Positions 18,283-27,013 of a stretch of 64,000 bases of DNA are shown here, one piece after another (within the stretch, counting starts at the first letter, position 1; each line of letters opens with the position of its first letter). This DNA is from Streptomyces rubiginosohelvolus (GTDB taxonomy: Bacteria; Actinomycetota; Actinomycetes; Streptomycetales; Streptomycetaceae): positions 1-64,000 of the forward strand of contig NZ_BMTW01000012.1 in NCBI RefSeq assembly GCF_014649875.1, read 5' to 3'. The position numbers and the translations under genes are program-made. The notes under the pieces are model-generated. The model saw only the letters and a program-made list of their open reading frames with translations. It did not search any database and was not told where the DNA came from.

Positions 18283-19503
18283 CTACTTCGTGTTGAGCGT
18301 CAGCCCGTAGTACGCGAGGGCGTCGTCCAGCGGCTGGAAGTAGGAGGAGCCGGGCGAGTTGACCTGCCCGTTGCAGCGCTGGTTGGTGGGACCGCCGGAC
18401 GTCATGCCCTGGGCCTGGTCACCGGAGACGTACGCGCCACCGCTGTCCCCTCCCTGGGTGCAGACGCTGGAGCTGGCCAGCCCGGTCACGACGGTGTCGG
18501 GGCCGCCGTTCTGGTCGGTGTAGGTGACGCTGACGTTGTACGAACCGACCTTGCCGCAGGTCCAGTTGGTGGTCTGGCCGGACTTGCAGAGCGCCGCGCC
18601 GGAGGGGGCCCGCTTGCTGCCCTTGACCGGGACGGTGCCGGCCTTGCCGTACGTGGTGATGTCGAGGCCGATGGAATTGCCGGCGTCGACGGCGGCGATA
18701 CCCATGTCGACGCTGCGGGTGCCGAGCGCGAACCGGGTGTGGGTGCCCTTGGCGAACCGGGTGCCGTTGTATGCCAGTGCGGGCAGGTCCTCGATGCAGT
18801 GCCCGGCGGTCACGAGCACCTGCTTGCCGTTGCGGTCCTTGGCGCCGTAACCGACGGAGCAGAGGTAGCCGTTGAAGGTCATCCGGCTGCCGGGCGGAAC
18901 GACGGCCTGGGTCTCCAGCTTCTCCTGCCCCTTGACCACGCGCACGGCGTCGCCGTTGCTCTGCGCGGCCTTGAGGAAGCTGCGGGTGGCGGCGTCGGTG
19001 GCGCCGTTCACCTCGACGGTCACGGTGTCCGAGGCGAGGTCGACGGACCAGGCGGAGACCCCGGCCGGGGCGCTCTTGAGCGCCTTGGCGTCGAGCTGGG
19101 CCTTGATCCGGTCGAGCTCGCTCTCGCCACGCTCGGGAACCCGGGCTTTCAGACCCGCGGCCCGGACGTCCTTCGCCGCCTCGGCGTCGGCGGCGTTGAC
19201 GACCAGCGAACCGTCCTTGGCGAAGAAGGCCCCGAGCGTGTCGACCCGGTCCTTCCGCAGCTCCGCGAACCGGTCCTGCTGCTCGGCCTCACGGTCCAGC
19301 CGCTCGACCGCGGCCTTCTCGCTGACACCCAGGGTCACGGCGAGCGCCTTGACCATCTCCGGCTGGTACGCCGGCGCCGCCGCGGGCGCCGAGGGCTCCT
19401 CCGTCGTACCGGCGTAGGCCCCTGTGGCGACTCCGGCCGACAGAAGGGCGCCGATCGAGGCGGCCACGATGTATCTGCGCGCGTTCTTCTTTCCGTGCTT
19501 CAC
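18283..19503 (-). CDS. Secreted S1 serine protease, streptogrisin type with prodomain
   Basis: A 406-residue preproprotein. Residues 1-31 are a twin-basic, hydrophobic signal peptide ending in GAYAG. Residues about 45-200 form the alpha-lytic/streptogrisin prodomain that folds the enzyme. The mature protease has the triad His235 (TAGHC), Asp267 (SVDMGIAAVD) and Ser354 (GGDSGGAYVSG), plus paired cysteines for disulfides. The start GTG 19503 has GAAGGAA six bases upstream; the longer open frame upstream lacks a signal at its start. It is a stand-alone gene, converging with the XRE-like gene. Confidence 0.93.
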   Translation of the reverse strand: MKHGKKNARRYIVAASIGALLSAGVATGAYAGTTEEPSAPAAAPAYQPEMVKALAVTLGVSEKAAVERLDREAEQQDRFAELRKDRVDTLGAFFAKDGSLVVNAADAEAAKDVRAAGLKARVPERGESELDRIKAQLDAKALKSAPAGVSAWSVDLASDTVTVEVNGATDAATRSFLKAAQSNGDAVRVVKGQEKLETQAVVPPGSRMTFNGYLCSVGYGAKDRNGKQVLVTAGHCIEDLPALAYNGTRFAKGTHTRFALGTRSVDMGIAAVDAGNSIGLDITTYGKAGTVPVKGSKRAPSGAALCKSGQTTNWTCGKVGSYNVSVTYTDQNGGPDTVVTGLASSSVCTQGGDSGGAYVSGDQAQGMTSGGPTNQRCNGQVNSPGSSYFQPLDDALAYYGLTLNTK

Positions 19504-19636
19504 GCGATTCCTTCCGCTACGCAGGCGAGCGTCCAGACAATGGGGGGGTGGCCACACCGCGCCTGGGGAAGCGCGATGTGTTCCATGGACACTGCCCGGC
19601 GGCGATGACATGTTCCTGTCGCCGCGCCTCGAACTC

Positions 19637-19710
19637 TGTCGCAGCCGGAACTGCCGCGACAAGAAGTGGCGGTGGGGCTCTTTTCTACAGAACTGGCCGA
19701 GAACTGTAGA
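19637..19710. promoter_or_regulatory. Paired inverted repeats in the 345-base region upstream of the protease
   Basis: The region 19504-19848 has no credible gene. It holds two inverted repeats with the same 13-base spacing: tgtcgc/gcgaca (19637-19661) and tctacag/ctgtaga (19684-19710). They lie 134-207 bases upstream of the protease start and may be operators or small RNA hairpins. Nothing else stands out there. Confidence 0.35.
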
Positions 19711-19848
19711 GAAACGACCGGCTGTTCACCGCGCCGCACCCAGCCGGACCTGCGCAACCGCCCTCGACGGCCACCACGGCGATACGGACGGCCTTCAACC
19801 ACGTCAATCGCTGGCGCCGGGCGGAGCGAGTCATGAAGTATCAAGCCC

Positions 19849-20358
19849 ATGAGCGAACTTGTGGACCATGTCGACGAACACGACCGGGTCATCGGCGTGG
19901 TACGCCGGAACGAAGCCGTCGCCGCCGGATTGCTGTATCGCATGTCCATGGTGCTGTGCCGGGACGAGACCGGCCGCTATCTCGTCCACCGTCGCCCCGA
20001 GAACAGCTCGCGCTTTCCCGGTGAATACAGCTGGCTGGTGGCCGGTGCCGTGGAGGCGGGGGAATCATACGAGGCGGCCGCCGCTCGTGAACTCGACGAG
20101 GAGATGGGAGTCACGGCACCGGTCCGCCCGCTGTTCAAGTTCCTCTGCCGGGGCGAGCTGAGCCCCTATTGGTTCGCGGTGTACGAAGCGACCGTGGACC
20201 ACGAGCGGGTGGCTCCGCGGGTGGCCGAAGTGGCCTGGCACGGCTGGCTGTCCGGCACCGAGTTGCAGCAGGCGATGGCGGACTGGAATTTCGTCTCGGA
20301 CAGCCGCGACGCCTACGACCGCTACCTGCGTCTGCCCGCGGACACCAAGCCGCTCTGA
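19849..20358 (+). CDS. NUDIX hydrolase
   Basis: A 169-residue pyrophosphohydrolase with a full NUDIX box, read across GAVEAGESYEAAAARELDEE followed by MG (G-x5-E-x7-R-E-x2-E-E-x-G). The N-terminal MSELVDHVDEHDRVIGV is shared with YfcD/isopentenyl-diphosphate isomerase-like NUDIX proteins, which often act on nucleoside diphosphate derivatives. Substrate not determined. It is the last chromosomal gene before the island boundary and is followed by a strong terminator. Confidence 0.92.
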   Translation: MSELVDHVDEHDRVIGVVRRNEAVAAGLLYRMSMVLCRDETGRYLVHRRPENSSRFPGEYSWLVAGAVEAGESYEAAAARELDEEMGVTAPVRPLFKFLCRGELSPYWFAVYEATVDHERVAPRVAEVAWHGWLSGTELQQAMADWNFVSDSRDAYDRYLRLPADTKPL

Positions 20359-20403
20359 CCTCTGGGCACCCTTCATGCATCCGCATCGCACGAAGCCCGA
20401 AAC

Positions 20404-20445
20404 GACGAGATCCCGCCCGATCTTTCGATCGGGCGGGATCTCGTC
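20404..20445. terminator. Intrinsic terminator after the NUDIX gene, part of the island's left border
   Basis: A perfect 19-bp stem (20404-20422 with 20427-20445) with a TTTC loop. A related but imperfect hairpin stands at 39559-39602 downstream of tRNA-Ala. Confidence 0.85.
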
Positions 20446-20491
20446 ACCGTTCCCGAGAGCTACTCGCGAACTGTCGTTTGTGTTTGTGGGG
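20404..20491. repeat. Left border repeat of the island (attL-like)
   Basis: This stretch resembles 39559-39649 over its whole length: a large hairpin with cgggatctcgt as the closing strand, then a smaller hairpin around gagcta..ctcg.gaac, then tttgtg and tgtgggg. At the right border the last motifs are the 3' end of tRNA-Ala. Here the tRNA-like part is decayed. It is read as the left remnant of an integration site. Confidence 0.5.
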
Positions 20492-20617
20492 CGTTCACGA
20501 GTAGGTCTGACCTGCGGCGATGCCAGGTCTTCACACCCTCTTTCCCGCGAACCGCATGACCACTTCCCGAATCACCATGTCCACAACAAACGCATCACCC
20601 GCACGCCGCACCAAGTT

Positions 20618-20633
20618 GGCTATTTGATTAGCC
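20618..20633. promoter_or_regulatory. Inverted motif shared with 36664-36679 (left copy)
   Basis: The sequence ggctatttgattagcc lies 18 bases before the start of the gene at 20652. It matches 14 of 16 positions of the motif in front of the recombinase-like gene at 36712. Arms are ggct(a)/(t)agcc. It may be an operator of an island-encoded regulator. Confidence 0.45.
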
Positions 20634-20651
20634 ACAAGAAAGCCTTCGAAC

Positions 20652-21101
20652 ATGGGATACCTGCCAGCTCCACGATTGCACCGCATCGCGAAGGTCATCG
20701 CGATCGACCTCACTCACCGCATCGCCCTGCTGCCCCCAGAGGCCGGTCACCCGAAGTGGACTCTCCCTCAGCGCCCGGCCCTGCTGGGCGACAACTACAC
20801 AGACACCGCATACCGACTCTGTCGCGACCTCTTCCCCGTGCGTCCGATGAGAATCGGCACAGTCACTGGCCACCGCTGGGCTTCCGCCCCCGAACGCGCC
20901 ACCTTGCGGAGGGAGGAGCGCTTTCACATCGTCCGAGTCGCTGCGGGGTCAGCTGATGAAATCTCGGGCAGGAACATCTTCTGGACTCCCCGAGCCGCCC
21001 TCGACCTCTGGCTGGACCACCCCGAGGTCGAGACCGTGAAGGTCCTCACCTACGGCTACCTTGACGGCTGGCTTCCAGACGGACCGATCACTTTGGACTA
21101 A
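20652..21101 (+). CDS. Conserved hypothetical protein with a NUDIX-like fold but no NUDIX box
   Basis: A 149-residue protein. Its order resembles a NUDIX domain (HRIALLPPEAGHPKWTLPQ early, RDLFPVRPMRIGTVTGHRWA in the middle, a WLDHPEVETVKVLTYGYLDGWL tail), yet the catalytic G-x5-E-x7-REUxEE box is missing. It may therefore bind rather than cleave a nucleotide. This is a weak, pattern-based reading. ATG 20652 follows AGAAAG. It is the first gene inside the island and has the shared inverted motif at its promoter. Confidence 0.6.
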   Translation: MGYLPAPRLHRIAKVIAIDLTHRIALLPPEAGHPKWTLPQRPALLGDNYTDTAYRLCRDLFPVRPMRIGTVTGHRWASAPERATLRREERFHIVRVAAGSADEISGRNIFWTPRAALDLWLDHPEVETVKVLTYGYLDGWLPDGPITLD

Positions 21102-21125
21102 CATGTCATCGGGTCTGCTGCACCT

Positions 21126-21600
21126 TCAGGTGACAGTGACTTGCCCCGCATGTGCTCGGCCATCGACCAGCCGACCATGCGCCTTGAATGCATTTCGATG
21201 ACCGTGGCCAGGTACAACCAGTCGTTCCTGACCGGCTAGTACGTGATGTTTCCGAAACCAGCGGACATCCGTCCTCGGCTCGGTGAAGTCCCGGCCCACC
21301 AGGCCCGGGGCCTTCGGCGCCCGTGCGTACTGGACGGTGGTGCGCTTGCCTTTCCGCAGGTGGCGGCCGGTGATCCCGGCGGCCCGCATCAGCCTCGCCA
21401 ACCGCTTGTGGTTCACCACCGGACTGGATTCCCGCAGCTCACGCGTGATCCGAGGAACGCCGTAGGCGCCCTTGGTCTCGATGTAAATACTGCGGATCTG
21501 CTCGGTCAGCACCGCCTCCGCCGCCGCACCGAGCGCACCAGCCAGGTCCCGCCCGTGGCACCCTAGGTACGCGAAACCGATCACCGCCACCTACCGACAG
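21126..21600 (-). pseudogene. IS3-family transposase (OrfB) remnant with frameshift
   Basis: One frame gives IRSIYIETKGAYGVPRITRE and LARLMRAAGITGRHLRKGKR, the conserved start of IS3 OrfB, up to RTDVRWF. The following catalytic part continues only in another frame, where NDWLYLATVIEMHSRRMVGW is read. Neither the start nor the C-terminal third is present. It is a dead fragment, about 475 bases, at the left end of the island. Confidence 0.8.
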
Positions 21601-21835
21601 TCACCTGTCAGCCTGCGACATAGTCGTCATCCTGAAGCCGCACCGCGCCCTTCATCCGCACCGTGCACTCATCCGGCGCCTCCGCCACGACTCGGCCGCG
21701 GCACGCCACGAAGCGGCGATCTCACGCCTCGCCCCAGAGGCGGAGATCGTCTACTTGCGTGGTCGCCGCGCTTCCCGTCGGTGGCTCATCCGCCTCACAG
21801 GCACCCCCAACCCTTGGTAGAGAGGCCAAGCTCAG

Positions 21836-22171
21836 CTACTCGCGACCCTCACCGCCCACCTTGTTCATCCAGATGATGCGGTTCTCGAAACCACCCCGCT
21901 CGGCGGCCTTGCTCGCGCGAAGGCGTTCCAGATCGTCCAGAGTCATGCCTAGATTGCGCGCAAGCGCTTGAACTACTTCAAGTACATCGGCGAGCTCTTC
22001 CTTGGCAATCTCGCCGTCTGCCTGAAGGAACTCGTCAGTCTCCTCGCTCAGCTTGTCACGCAGCCGTTGCCGATACTCCGACGCATCGGCGACGTACGAA
22101 ACCGGCTCTTCGCCGTTCCTGCGGATGATCTCCGGGATCCGGTCCCGTACGAGCTTCCCGCCCGCCCTCAT
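21836..22171 (-). CDS. MazG-like nucleoside triphosphate pyrophosphohydrolase
   Basis: A 111-residue all-alpha NTP pyrophosphatase. The opening GGKLVRDRIPEIIRRNGEEP and the metal-binding EETDEFLQ with the later EELADVLEVVQALAR match the small MazG-like house-cleaning family, which hydrolyses NTPs to NMP and pyrophosphate. ATG 22171 has GAAAGGG eight bases upstream. It begins 19 bases after the nuclease gene and is the last gene of the leftward defence operon. Depleting or cleaning nucleotides during phage attack is a possible role, but is inference. Confidence 0.85.
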   Translation of the reverse strand: MRAGGKLVRDRIPEIIRRNGEEPVSYVADASEYRQRLRDKLSEETDEFLQADGEIAKEELADVLEVVQALARNLGMTLDDLERLRASKAAERGGFENRIIWMNKVGGEGRE

Positions 22172-22190
22172 CAGGAACACCCTTTCAAGA

Positions 22191-23108
22191 TCATCGAATC
22201 TCCCGCCCCTGCATCAGCTCCCAGGGCCCGGTCTGGACGATCCTGACCTCGTCGAAGTACTTGAGCCACTCAGCAATGTTCTCAGCCGCGCGCTGCGCGA
22301 CCTCCTCCTCGCAGCCATCCGCCTCCATGATCGACCGCTGAAGGTCCACCTGGTTGAGGCTCCCCGTCCTCGCGAGCGCGGCGACTTCGGCGAGCTCGTA
22401 GAGACGGGTCCGTACAGCCGAGGAAAAGGCTGTCTCGTCCAAGCCGGGCGAGATGTCCAGATGCGCCAGGTCCCGTACAACGCCAGCAAGAATCTCATGC
22501 GGGAAATCGCACTTCAGCCCGCGATAGACCCTGGAGAGGCGAGCCGGCATGCGCGTTTCCGGACGCCACCGTGTGGGGGTCGAATCCACCTCGTCCACGA
22601 CGACCACAAGATCCGGCCGGTCCTCATCGTTAGCGAGGAGGTTCGCCTGCTCTCGAAGGCGCCGCCCCATCTCTGCATCTGCCGGCACGGCTGTCCGCTG
22701 AACCTGGTCAAGGACCAACCTCACCTCCGGATGATCGGCGGGTACCTCGACGAGCACTTCGAGGTTCTTCGGAATCCTCCGCCCGGTCGCCCGCCCCGTC
22801 AGGTTGGCCGACCCCACGAGGCAGCGATCATCCGCCACGTACACCTTCGCATGGAGGTCGTGGCAGAGCACGATGGAGACACGAGGGTCCCGCTCTGCGA
22901 CCTCCGCGATCTCCGGATCGGAGACACCGGCCGCAATCTCCATGACTGCCCAGCGGGTCACGCAGAGCAGTTCGACATCTCGATCACCGAGGGCAGCAAC
23001 AGCCGCAGCGAACACTTCCTTCTTGATGAAGGGCGCCACCAGCACGACACGTTCGCTCGCCGAGCTCAACAGCTCGTGAAGCTGCCCCCAGACGTAATCC
23101 GGTCTCAC
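22191..23108 (-). CDS. Phospholipase-D-superfamily (HKD) nuclease-like protein
   Basis: A 305-residue protein. Residues about 1-110 carry one complete HKD motif: H86-x-K88 with an aspartate at 93-94 (HDLHAKVYVADD) followed by GSANLTG. A single motif implies a dimeric active site, as in PLD-type nucleases such as Nuc or BfiI. The remaining 190 residues are a mixed helical domain ending in EWLKYFDEVRIVQTGPW, not recognised. Its start overlaps the GHKL ATPase stop by four bases, so the two are translationally coupled. It is the best nuclease candidate of the operon. Confidence 0.87.
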   Translation of the reverse strand: MRPDYVWGQLHELLSSASERVVLVAPFIKKEVFAAAVAALGDRDVELLCVTRWAVMEIAAGVSDPEIAEVAERDPRVSIVLCHDLHAKVYVADDRCLVGSANLTGRATGRRIPKNLEVLVEVPADHPEVRLVLDQVQRTAVPADAEMGRRLREQANLLANDEDRPDLVVVVDEVDSTPTRWRPETRMPARLSRVYRGLKCDFPHEILAGVVRDLAHLDISPGLDETAFSSAVRTRLYELAEVAALARTGSLNQVDLQRSIMEADGCEEEVAQRAAENIAEWLKYFDEVRIVQTGPWELMQGREIR

Positions 23109-24988
23109 TCATCGTCCTCTTCGTCGACCGTAAAGAACTCCCTGGCCATGCGACCCCAGTCCTGCCGGAAGCTCTTGATGCGCTCCTTCGTGCGCGGCTG
23201 CGTCGTCTCATCCTCGAAGCGCGCCCAGGAGAACAGCAGCAACTTGAAGGCGCTCGAAGCCCGCTCCAGTCTGTCCTTGAGCTCGCTCGGGCTGGAGTCC
23301 TGATACTCATCGTCCAGAACTGCCACCAGGTCGTCGTACACCGGGTGGTCCATGTTCAACGAAACCTGAAGCACACCGCCGTAGTACTTGATGTTGAAGA
23401 ACGCAGGTGAATCAGGGGAACGGCTGGTGATCAGCCGGACATGGCGGTTCTGCGCCATGGTCTCGGCGACCATCCGTTCTGCGTCAAGAGGCGTGTACTC
23501 ATGCTCCTTGACCAAGTCGTCGATCTGTTCCTGCCGACTCTCTTCGGCCGTCTTCTGATCCTCCAGCAAGTCCGTCTCGCTGGGGCTGGCTTCCTCACGC
23601 CTGCGCCTTACAGCCTGCTCGGCCTGCTTCTCAGCCGACTCATGGCGGCTACGCGCCTTCCGCGTACCTCGAGTCTGCTGCTTCAGCTCGTCCCTCAGCA
23701 GCTTGAGAAGCTTGTCCCGCACGTGGAAGACGATCTCCATCAGCGGTACACGGCCGTCCCCCTCCTCCTTCAGCAGCTCCTTGAACTCCAGCTGGGTGAG
23801 CCCTTCTCCTTCCTCCTCCCAGTTGAAGTGCGAGAGGGCCGTGAACTTCGTGGCTGACTGCTTGTTGTTCGTCACGCCGAAGACTTCGTCGAGCTGAGGC
23901 GGAAAGTCGATCTCGATTCCCCACCACCGCTCCACCGGATCGGACGTGCTGGTCCAGCCGTTGTCCAGGTCCAGCTCACGGTCCGCCCGCATGAGCGAGA
24001 TACCGAGATTCCGGGCTGCGTGCTTGCCCCAGAGAGTTCGACCAGGATCCAGCGTCGGAGTGACGTCCTCCGGCCAGGGCTCATCCTCGATATCCGAGCG
24101 GCGAGCAGCGTCCGTAGCGATCGAGGCTCGGACTGTGACCGGATACGACTTACCGTCAACTCCCTTGACCATGAACTCTTCGACGCCGATCTCTCCCACG
24201 GACCCTGCGCCGATCGGCCTGAACATCGGCTTTGTATCGAACGGTGCAGGGGTGGATGACTTCGGCGTCAGGTACAGCGGATCGTTAGGCAGAGCGTCGG
24301 CAGCCCCAGGGAGCTCTTCCCCTCCACGGACCGAGACCAGACGGATCCGGCACCGCCCATCCGTGATGTACCTGCGATAGATCCGGCCAATGAGCCATTC
24401 GGTGTGCTTCAGCGTTGTGGCCGTGCCGATCCACTGAACGCGGTCGAGATCGGTCCAGAGGACCAAGGTTCCGGACGTCCCGAGCCCTTGGCTCAACTTC
24501 TGCCACTCCTGCGGAACTGCTTTCAGCGCCGGCTCCGGAACCTGCGCGTCGGTGCCGTCGATCCTGTGCAGATCGAGGTACGTGTGGAGTGCGTTCTCAG
24601 GACCGTTCTGCCACGACCACACGTCCACGCGAGTGCACTGGGACATGCTGGAGTTGGGGAGGCCCACGCCGAAACGCCCTATGCCCTTGCGCTCCTGGCG
24701 GCTTCCCACGCCGAACCGGAGCGACCTCCGAAGCGTCTCCCGATCCATACCGGTGCCGTTGTCCATCACCGCGATCTTCGCGATCGGGTAGCGCGATCGT
24801 TCCGTGGGCTTCTCAGTCGCCTCTACGGTGAAGAGTTCAACGACGTCCGCCTTCGCTTCGATGCCGTTGTCGATCAGCTCGGCGATGGCGTGCGCGGTGG
24901 ATTTGTACCCACTGTCTCGCATCGCCTTGACCGTCATGTCCGCGCTGACAATCGGGTAGCTGTCGACATCGATCATCTGCTGCTCCAC
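23105..24988 (-). CDS. GHKL (Hsp90/MutL-type) ATPase
   Basis: A 627-residue ATPase. The Bergerat fold is visible in the first 120 residues: N-box E37-LIDN41 in AIAELIDNGIEA, motif MDNGTGMD (75-82) and GIGRFGVGLPNSS (102-114). The middle is a MutL/Hsp90-like transducer region. Residues about 410-470 are strongly charged and likely coiled coil (SRHESAEKQAEQAVRRRREE). GTG 24988 with GGGAGG upstream is used; ATG 24976 is an alternative. It overlaps the helicase gene by 16 bases and the nuclease gene by four. Such ATPases act as DNA-sensing clamps in MORC- and MutL-like systems. Confidence 0.88.
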   Translation of the reverse strand: MEQQMIDVDSYPIVSADMTVKAMRDSGYKSTAHAIAELIDNGIEAKADVVELFTVEATEKPTERSRYPIAKIAVMDNGTGMDRETLRRSLRFGVGSRQERKGIGRFGVGLPNSSMSQCTRVDVWSWQNGPENALHTYLDLHRIDGTDAQVPEPALKAVPQEWQKLSQGLGTSGTLVLWTDLDRVQWIGTATTLKHTEWLIGRIYRRYITDGRCRIRLVSVRGGEELPGAADALPNDPLYLTPKSSTPAPFDTKPMFRPIGAGSVGEIGVEEFMVKGVDGKSYPVTVRASIATDAARRSDIEDEPWPEDVTPTLDPGRTLWGKHAARNLGISLMRADRELDLDNGWTSTSDPVERWWGIEIDFPPQLDEVFGVTNNKQSATKFTALSHFNWEEEGEGLTQLEFKELLKEEGDGRVPLMEIVFHVRDKLLKLLRDELKQQTRGTRKARSRHESAEKQAEQAVRRRREEASPSETDLLEDQKTAEESRQEQIDDLVKEHEYTPLDAERMVAETMAQNRHVRLITSRSPDSPAFFNIKYYGGVLQVSLNMDHPVYDDLVAVLDDEYQDSSPSELKDRLERASSAFKLLLFSWARFEDETTQPRTKERIKSFRQDWGRMAREFFTVDEEDDE

Positions 24989-26589
24989 ACGTCCTCCCAG
25001 TTGGTAAACGCATCTGCCACATCGCCAAACCCCGGAAGATCAGGGTCAATTACGGTCACAACTTCGCACGTCGAGGTGCCGCCGGCCTTCGGCCCGCGGA
25101 TCACCCTCCCCACCATCTGGCTATACAACACCAGAGAGGTTGTAGGACGTGCGATAACAGCAGCGCTGGCAGCCGGAGCATCAAACCCGGTCGTCAGCAC
25201 TCCAAAGTTCGACAGCACCATGGGGCGGTTCGACTTCCCCTTGAACCGAGCGATCACCTTCGCTCTGTGCTGCTTAGAAGAGTCGGCGGTCACCTGCTCC
25301 GCATCGATACCGAGAGCAGACAGCGTGGACACCAACAGTCGGCTGTGCTCCACCGAGGCCGCGAATAGCAAGATCCTCGAGTGCTCCTTCGACAGCTCAA
25401 GCACCGTCCGTACGACTTGCAGGTTCCACTGCGCGCTCGTCGACAGCTGAGCCATCAGCTTCTCGGGGATGTCGAACGCATCCACCAACGCGTGCCAGTC
25501 GCTTCTGCTCAACTTCATGCCGGAGTCGGCAGCGACGGTCCGGAAGGTAGGACGAGCCAGGTAACCGTCCTCGATCAAGGCGCTGACCGGGTTGTCGTGC
25601 CCCTCGACTTCCAGCATGACCTTGTGTCGAGCGAAGAACTCAGACAGCCGCTTGTCCTCCTCGACGTTTGCCCAGGTCCGACCAGGAGTCGCGGTCAGTC
25701 CCAGCAGGCTTGAGTCCCGGCGAAGCGTCAGTGCATCCGTGACCCTGCTGTATGTCGGCGCGATGGCCTGATGCGCCTCATCGAAAACAGTCAGGGTCGT
25801 CTTCAGTGCCAAGCGGTCGAGAAAGTCTCGGTCCTTCTTGATCGCGGCGACCGCCTTGTCGAGCCCCAGGACCACGATCCCGTCGGTGACCCCTGTCAGA
25901 TCAGCTGCTGCGTCCCCCCACATCCGGGCCACGTGCACATCCCTGTTCCCGAGGGTTGCCCACGCTCGCTCGAATTCCGAAGCGGCTTGCTCTAGAAGCT
26001 CGTTCCCGCGCGCCAGCCACACAACGAGTGTCGGTTCGTGTGATCGCAAATGATCACTGATCATGTTCATCGCCGTCCGGGTCTTCCCTACCCCAGTCGG
26101 TAGGTGGAGGACGACCCGCCGCTCATCCGCGTACAACCGCTCGCTAGCTCGTGCCGCCGCGCGACGCTGATGCGAGAAGAGCGCGTAGCCCGCCTCTGCC
26201 GTACCCCGCACTGCAGGAGGAGCCTTCGGCGCTCGTTCGACAATCAAGCCCAGAAAACCCAAAAGGGTCCTGCGCTGTTCCGCCGTCCAATCGCACTTCC
26301 GCAGGAACGTCGCAGCTCGACCAGACCCCTTCCACCCCAGCCTTCCTGCAAGCTCATCCGTTTTGCCACCCGGCAAAATATCCAGAAACTCTTGCCGCTT
26401 ATCGACATCGGACAAAATCTGCTCAGGGGATACAGCCGCCGCCGCTACCGACCGAAGCATTGCCTCGTCGGCATCCCCACCACTCAGAAGGTCAAGGAGC
26501 GTGCACGCCTCCTCACCGAGAAGGCCGCGTACGTAATCAAGGGAGGCCGCATCTAGGACGCGCGCGAATGCGATGCCGGGTGAACTCAT
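24973..26589 (-). CDS. SF2 DEAH-box helicase / translocase
   Basis: A 538-residue superfamily 2 protein. An all-helical N-terminal domain (1-130) precedes the motor: Walker A LPTGVGKT (163-170), DEAH box VFDEAHQ (268-274), motif III GLTATPGR (297-304), and motif VI QMVGRVIRG near residue 500. The order resembles Type I/III restriction and UvrB-like translocases. It is the first gene of the leftward four-gene operon, and faces the sulfur-modification operon across a 424-base divergent promoter. Context suggests it moves along or opens foreign DNA for the coupled nuclease. Confidence 0.9.
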   Translation of the reverse strand: MSSPGIAFARVLDAASLDYVRGLLGEEACTLLDLLSGGDADEAMLRSVAAAAVSPEQILSDVDKRQEFLDILPGGKTDELAGRLGWKGSGRAATFLRKCDWTAEQRRTLLGFLGLIVERAPKAPPAVRGTAEAGYALFSHQRRAAARASERLYADERRVVLHLPTGVGKTRTAMNMISDHLRSHEPTLVVWLARGNELLEQAASEFERAWATLGNRDVHVARMWGDAAADLTGVTDGIVVLGLDKAVAAIKKDRDFLDRLALKTTLTVFDEAHQAIAPTYSRVTDALTLRRDSSLLGLTATPGRTWANVEEDKRLSEFFARHKVMLEVEGHDNPVSALIEDGYLARPTFRTVAADSGMKLSRSDWHALVDAFDIPEKLMAQLSTSAQWNLQVVRTVLELSKEHSRILLFAASVEHSRLLVSTLSALGIDAEQVTADSSKQHRAKVIARFKGKSNRPMVLSNFGVLTTGFDAPAASAAVIARPTTSLVLYSQMVGRVIRGPKAGGTSTCEVVTVIDPDLPGFGDVADAFTNWEDVWSSR

Positions 26590-27013
26590 CCCGCTTCAGC
26601 TCCCTCGCGCCTCAGCCGAGGCGCTTCCGCGCCTCTCGCGTCCCCACCTTGCACTTGCCGACTCTCCACCACGCCGTGCTGTCCGATCCTTGTTGCCGCC
26701 GTGACTCGGGTCACGACGTGCGATCCACAGTAGAGGCCACCACTGACAACGGGCCGAAGATCGCCGATTCAGGCTCGGCTTCACCGGGCGCACATCCGCC
26801 CTGATCAGAGGCTCACGAACAAAAGAGAACACTCTTCGATGCGAGATGCTCACGCAGCGCTAGTGCCTGCACTACCTGCGGCGTGCCGGTCCCACTAGCC
26901 CCGAAGGTTCGTTAGGATCGCAGGACGCTCCTGGTGGAACCTGAGCTACCGGTCGAGAACGCCCACCAGGACGAGCGGCATAAGGAGCGAATCACGACGA
27001 GTGGGGGCATTTC
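26590..27013. promoter_or_regulatory. Divergent control region between the two arms of the defence locus
   Basis: 424 bases without a credible gene. A -10-like TAGGAT stands at 26913-26918, about 95 bases before the desulfurase start. The transcribed leader holds an inverted repeat tcctggtgg/ccaccagga (26929-26937, 26963-26971) that could fold into an RNA hairpin. A palindromic site cgtgac-tcgg-gtcacg (26700-26715) lies nearer the helicase and is a candidate operator. Confidence 0.45.

Noticed and set aside
20470..20530. A second intact tRNA copy at the left island border
   Set aside because: Only tttgtg and tgtgggg remain similar; no cloverleaf can be built, so it is treated at most as a decayed remnant.
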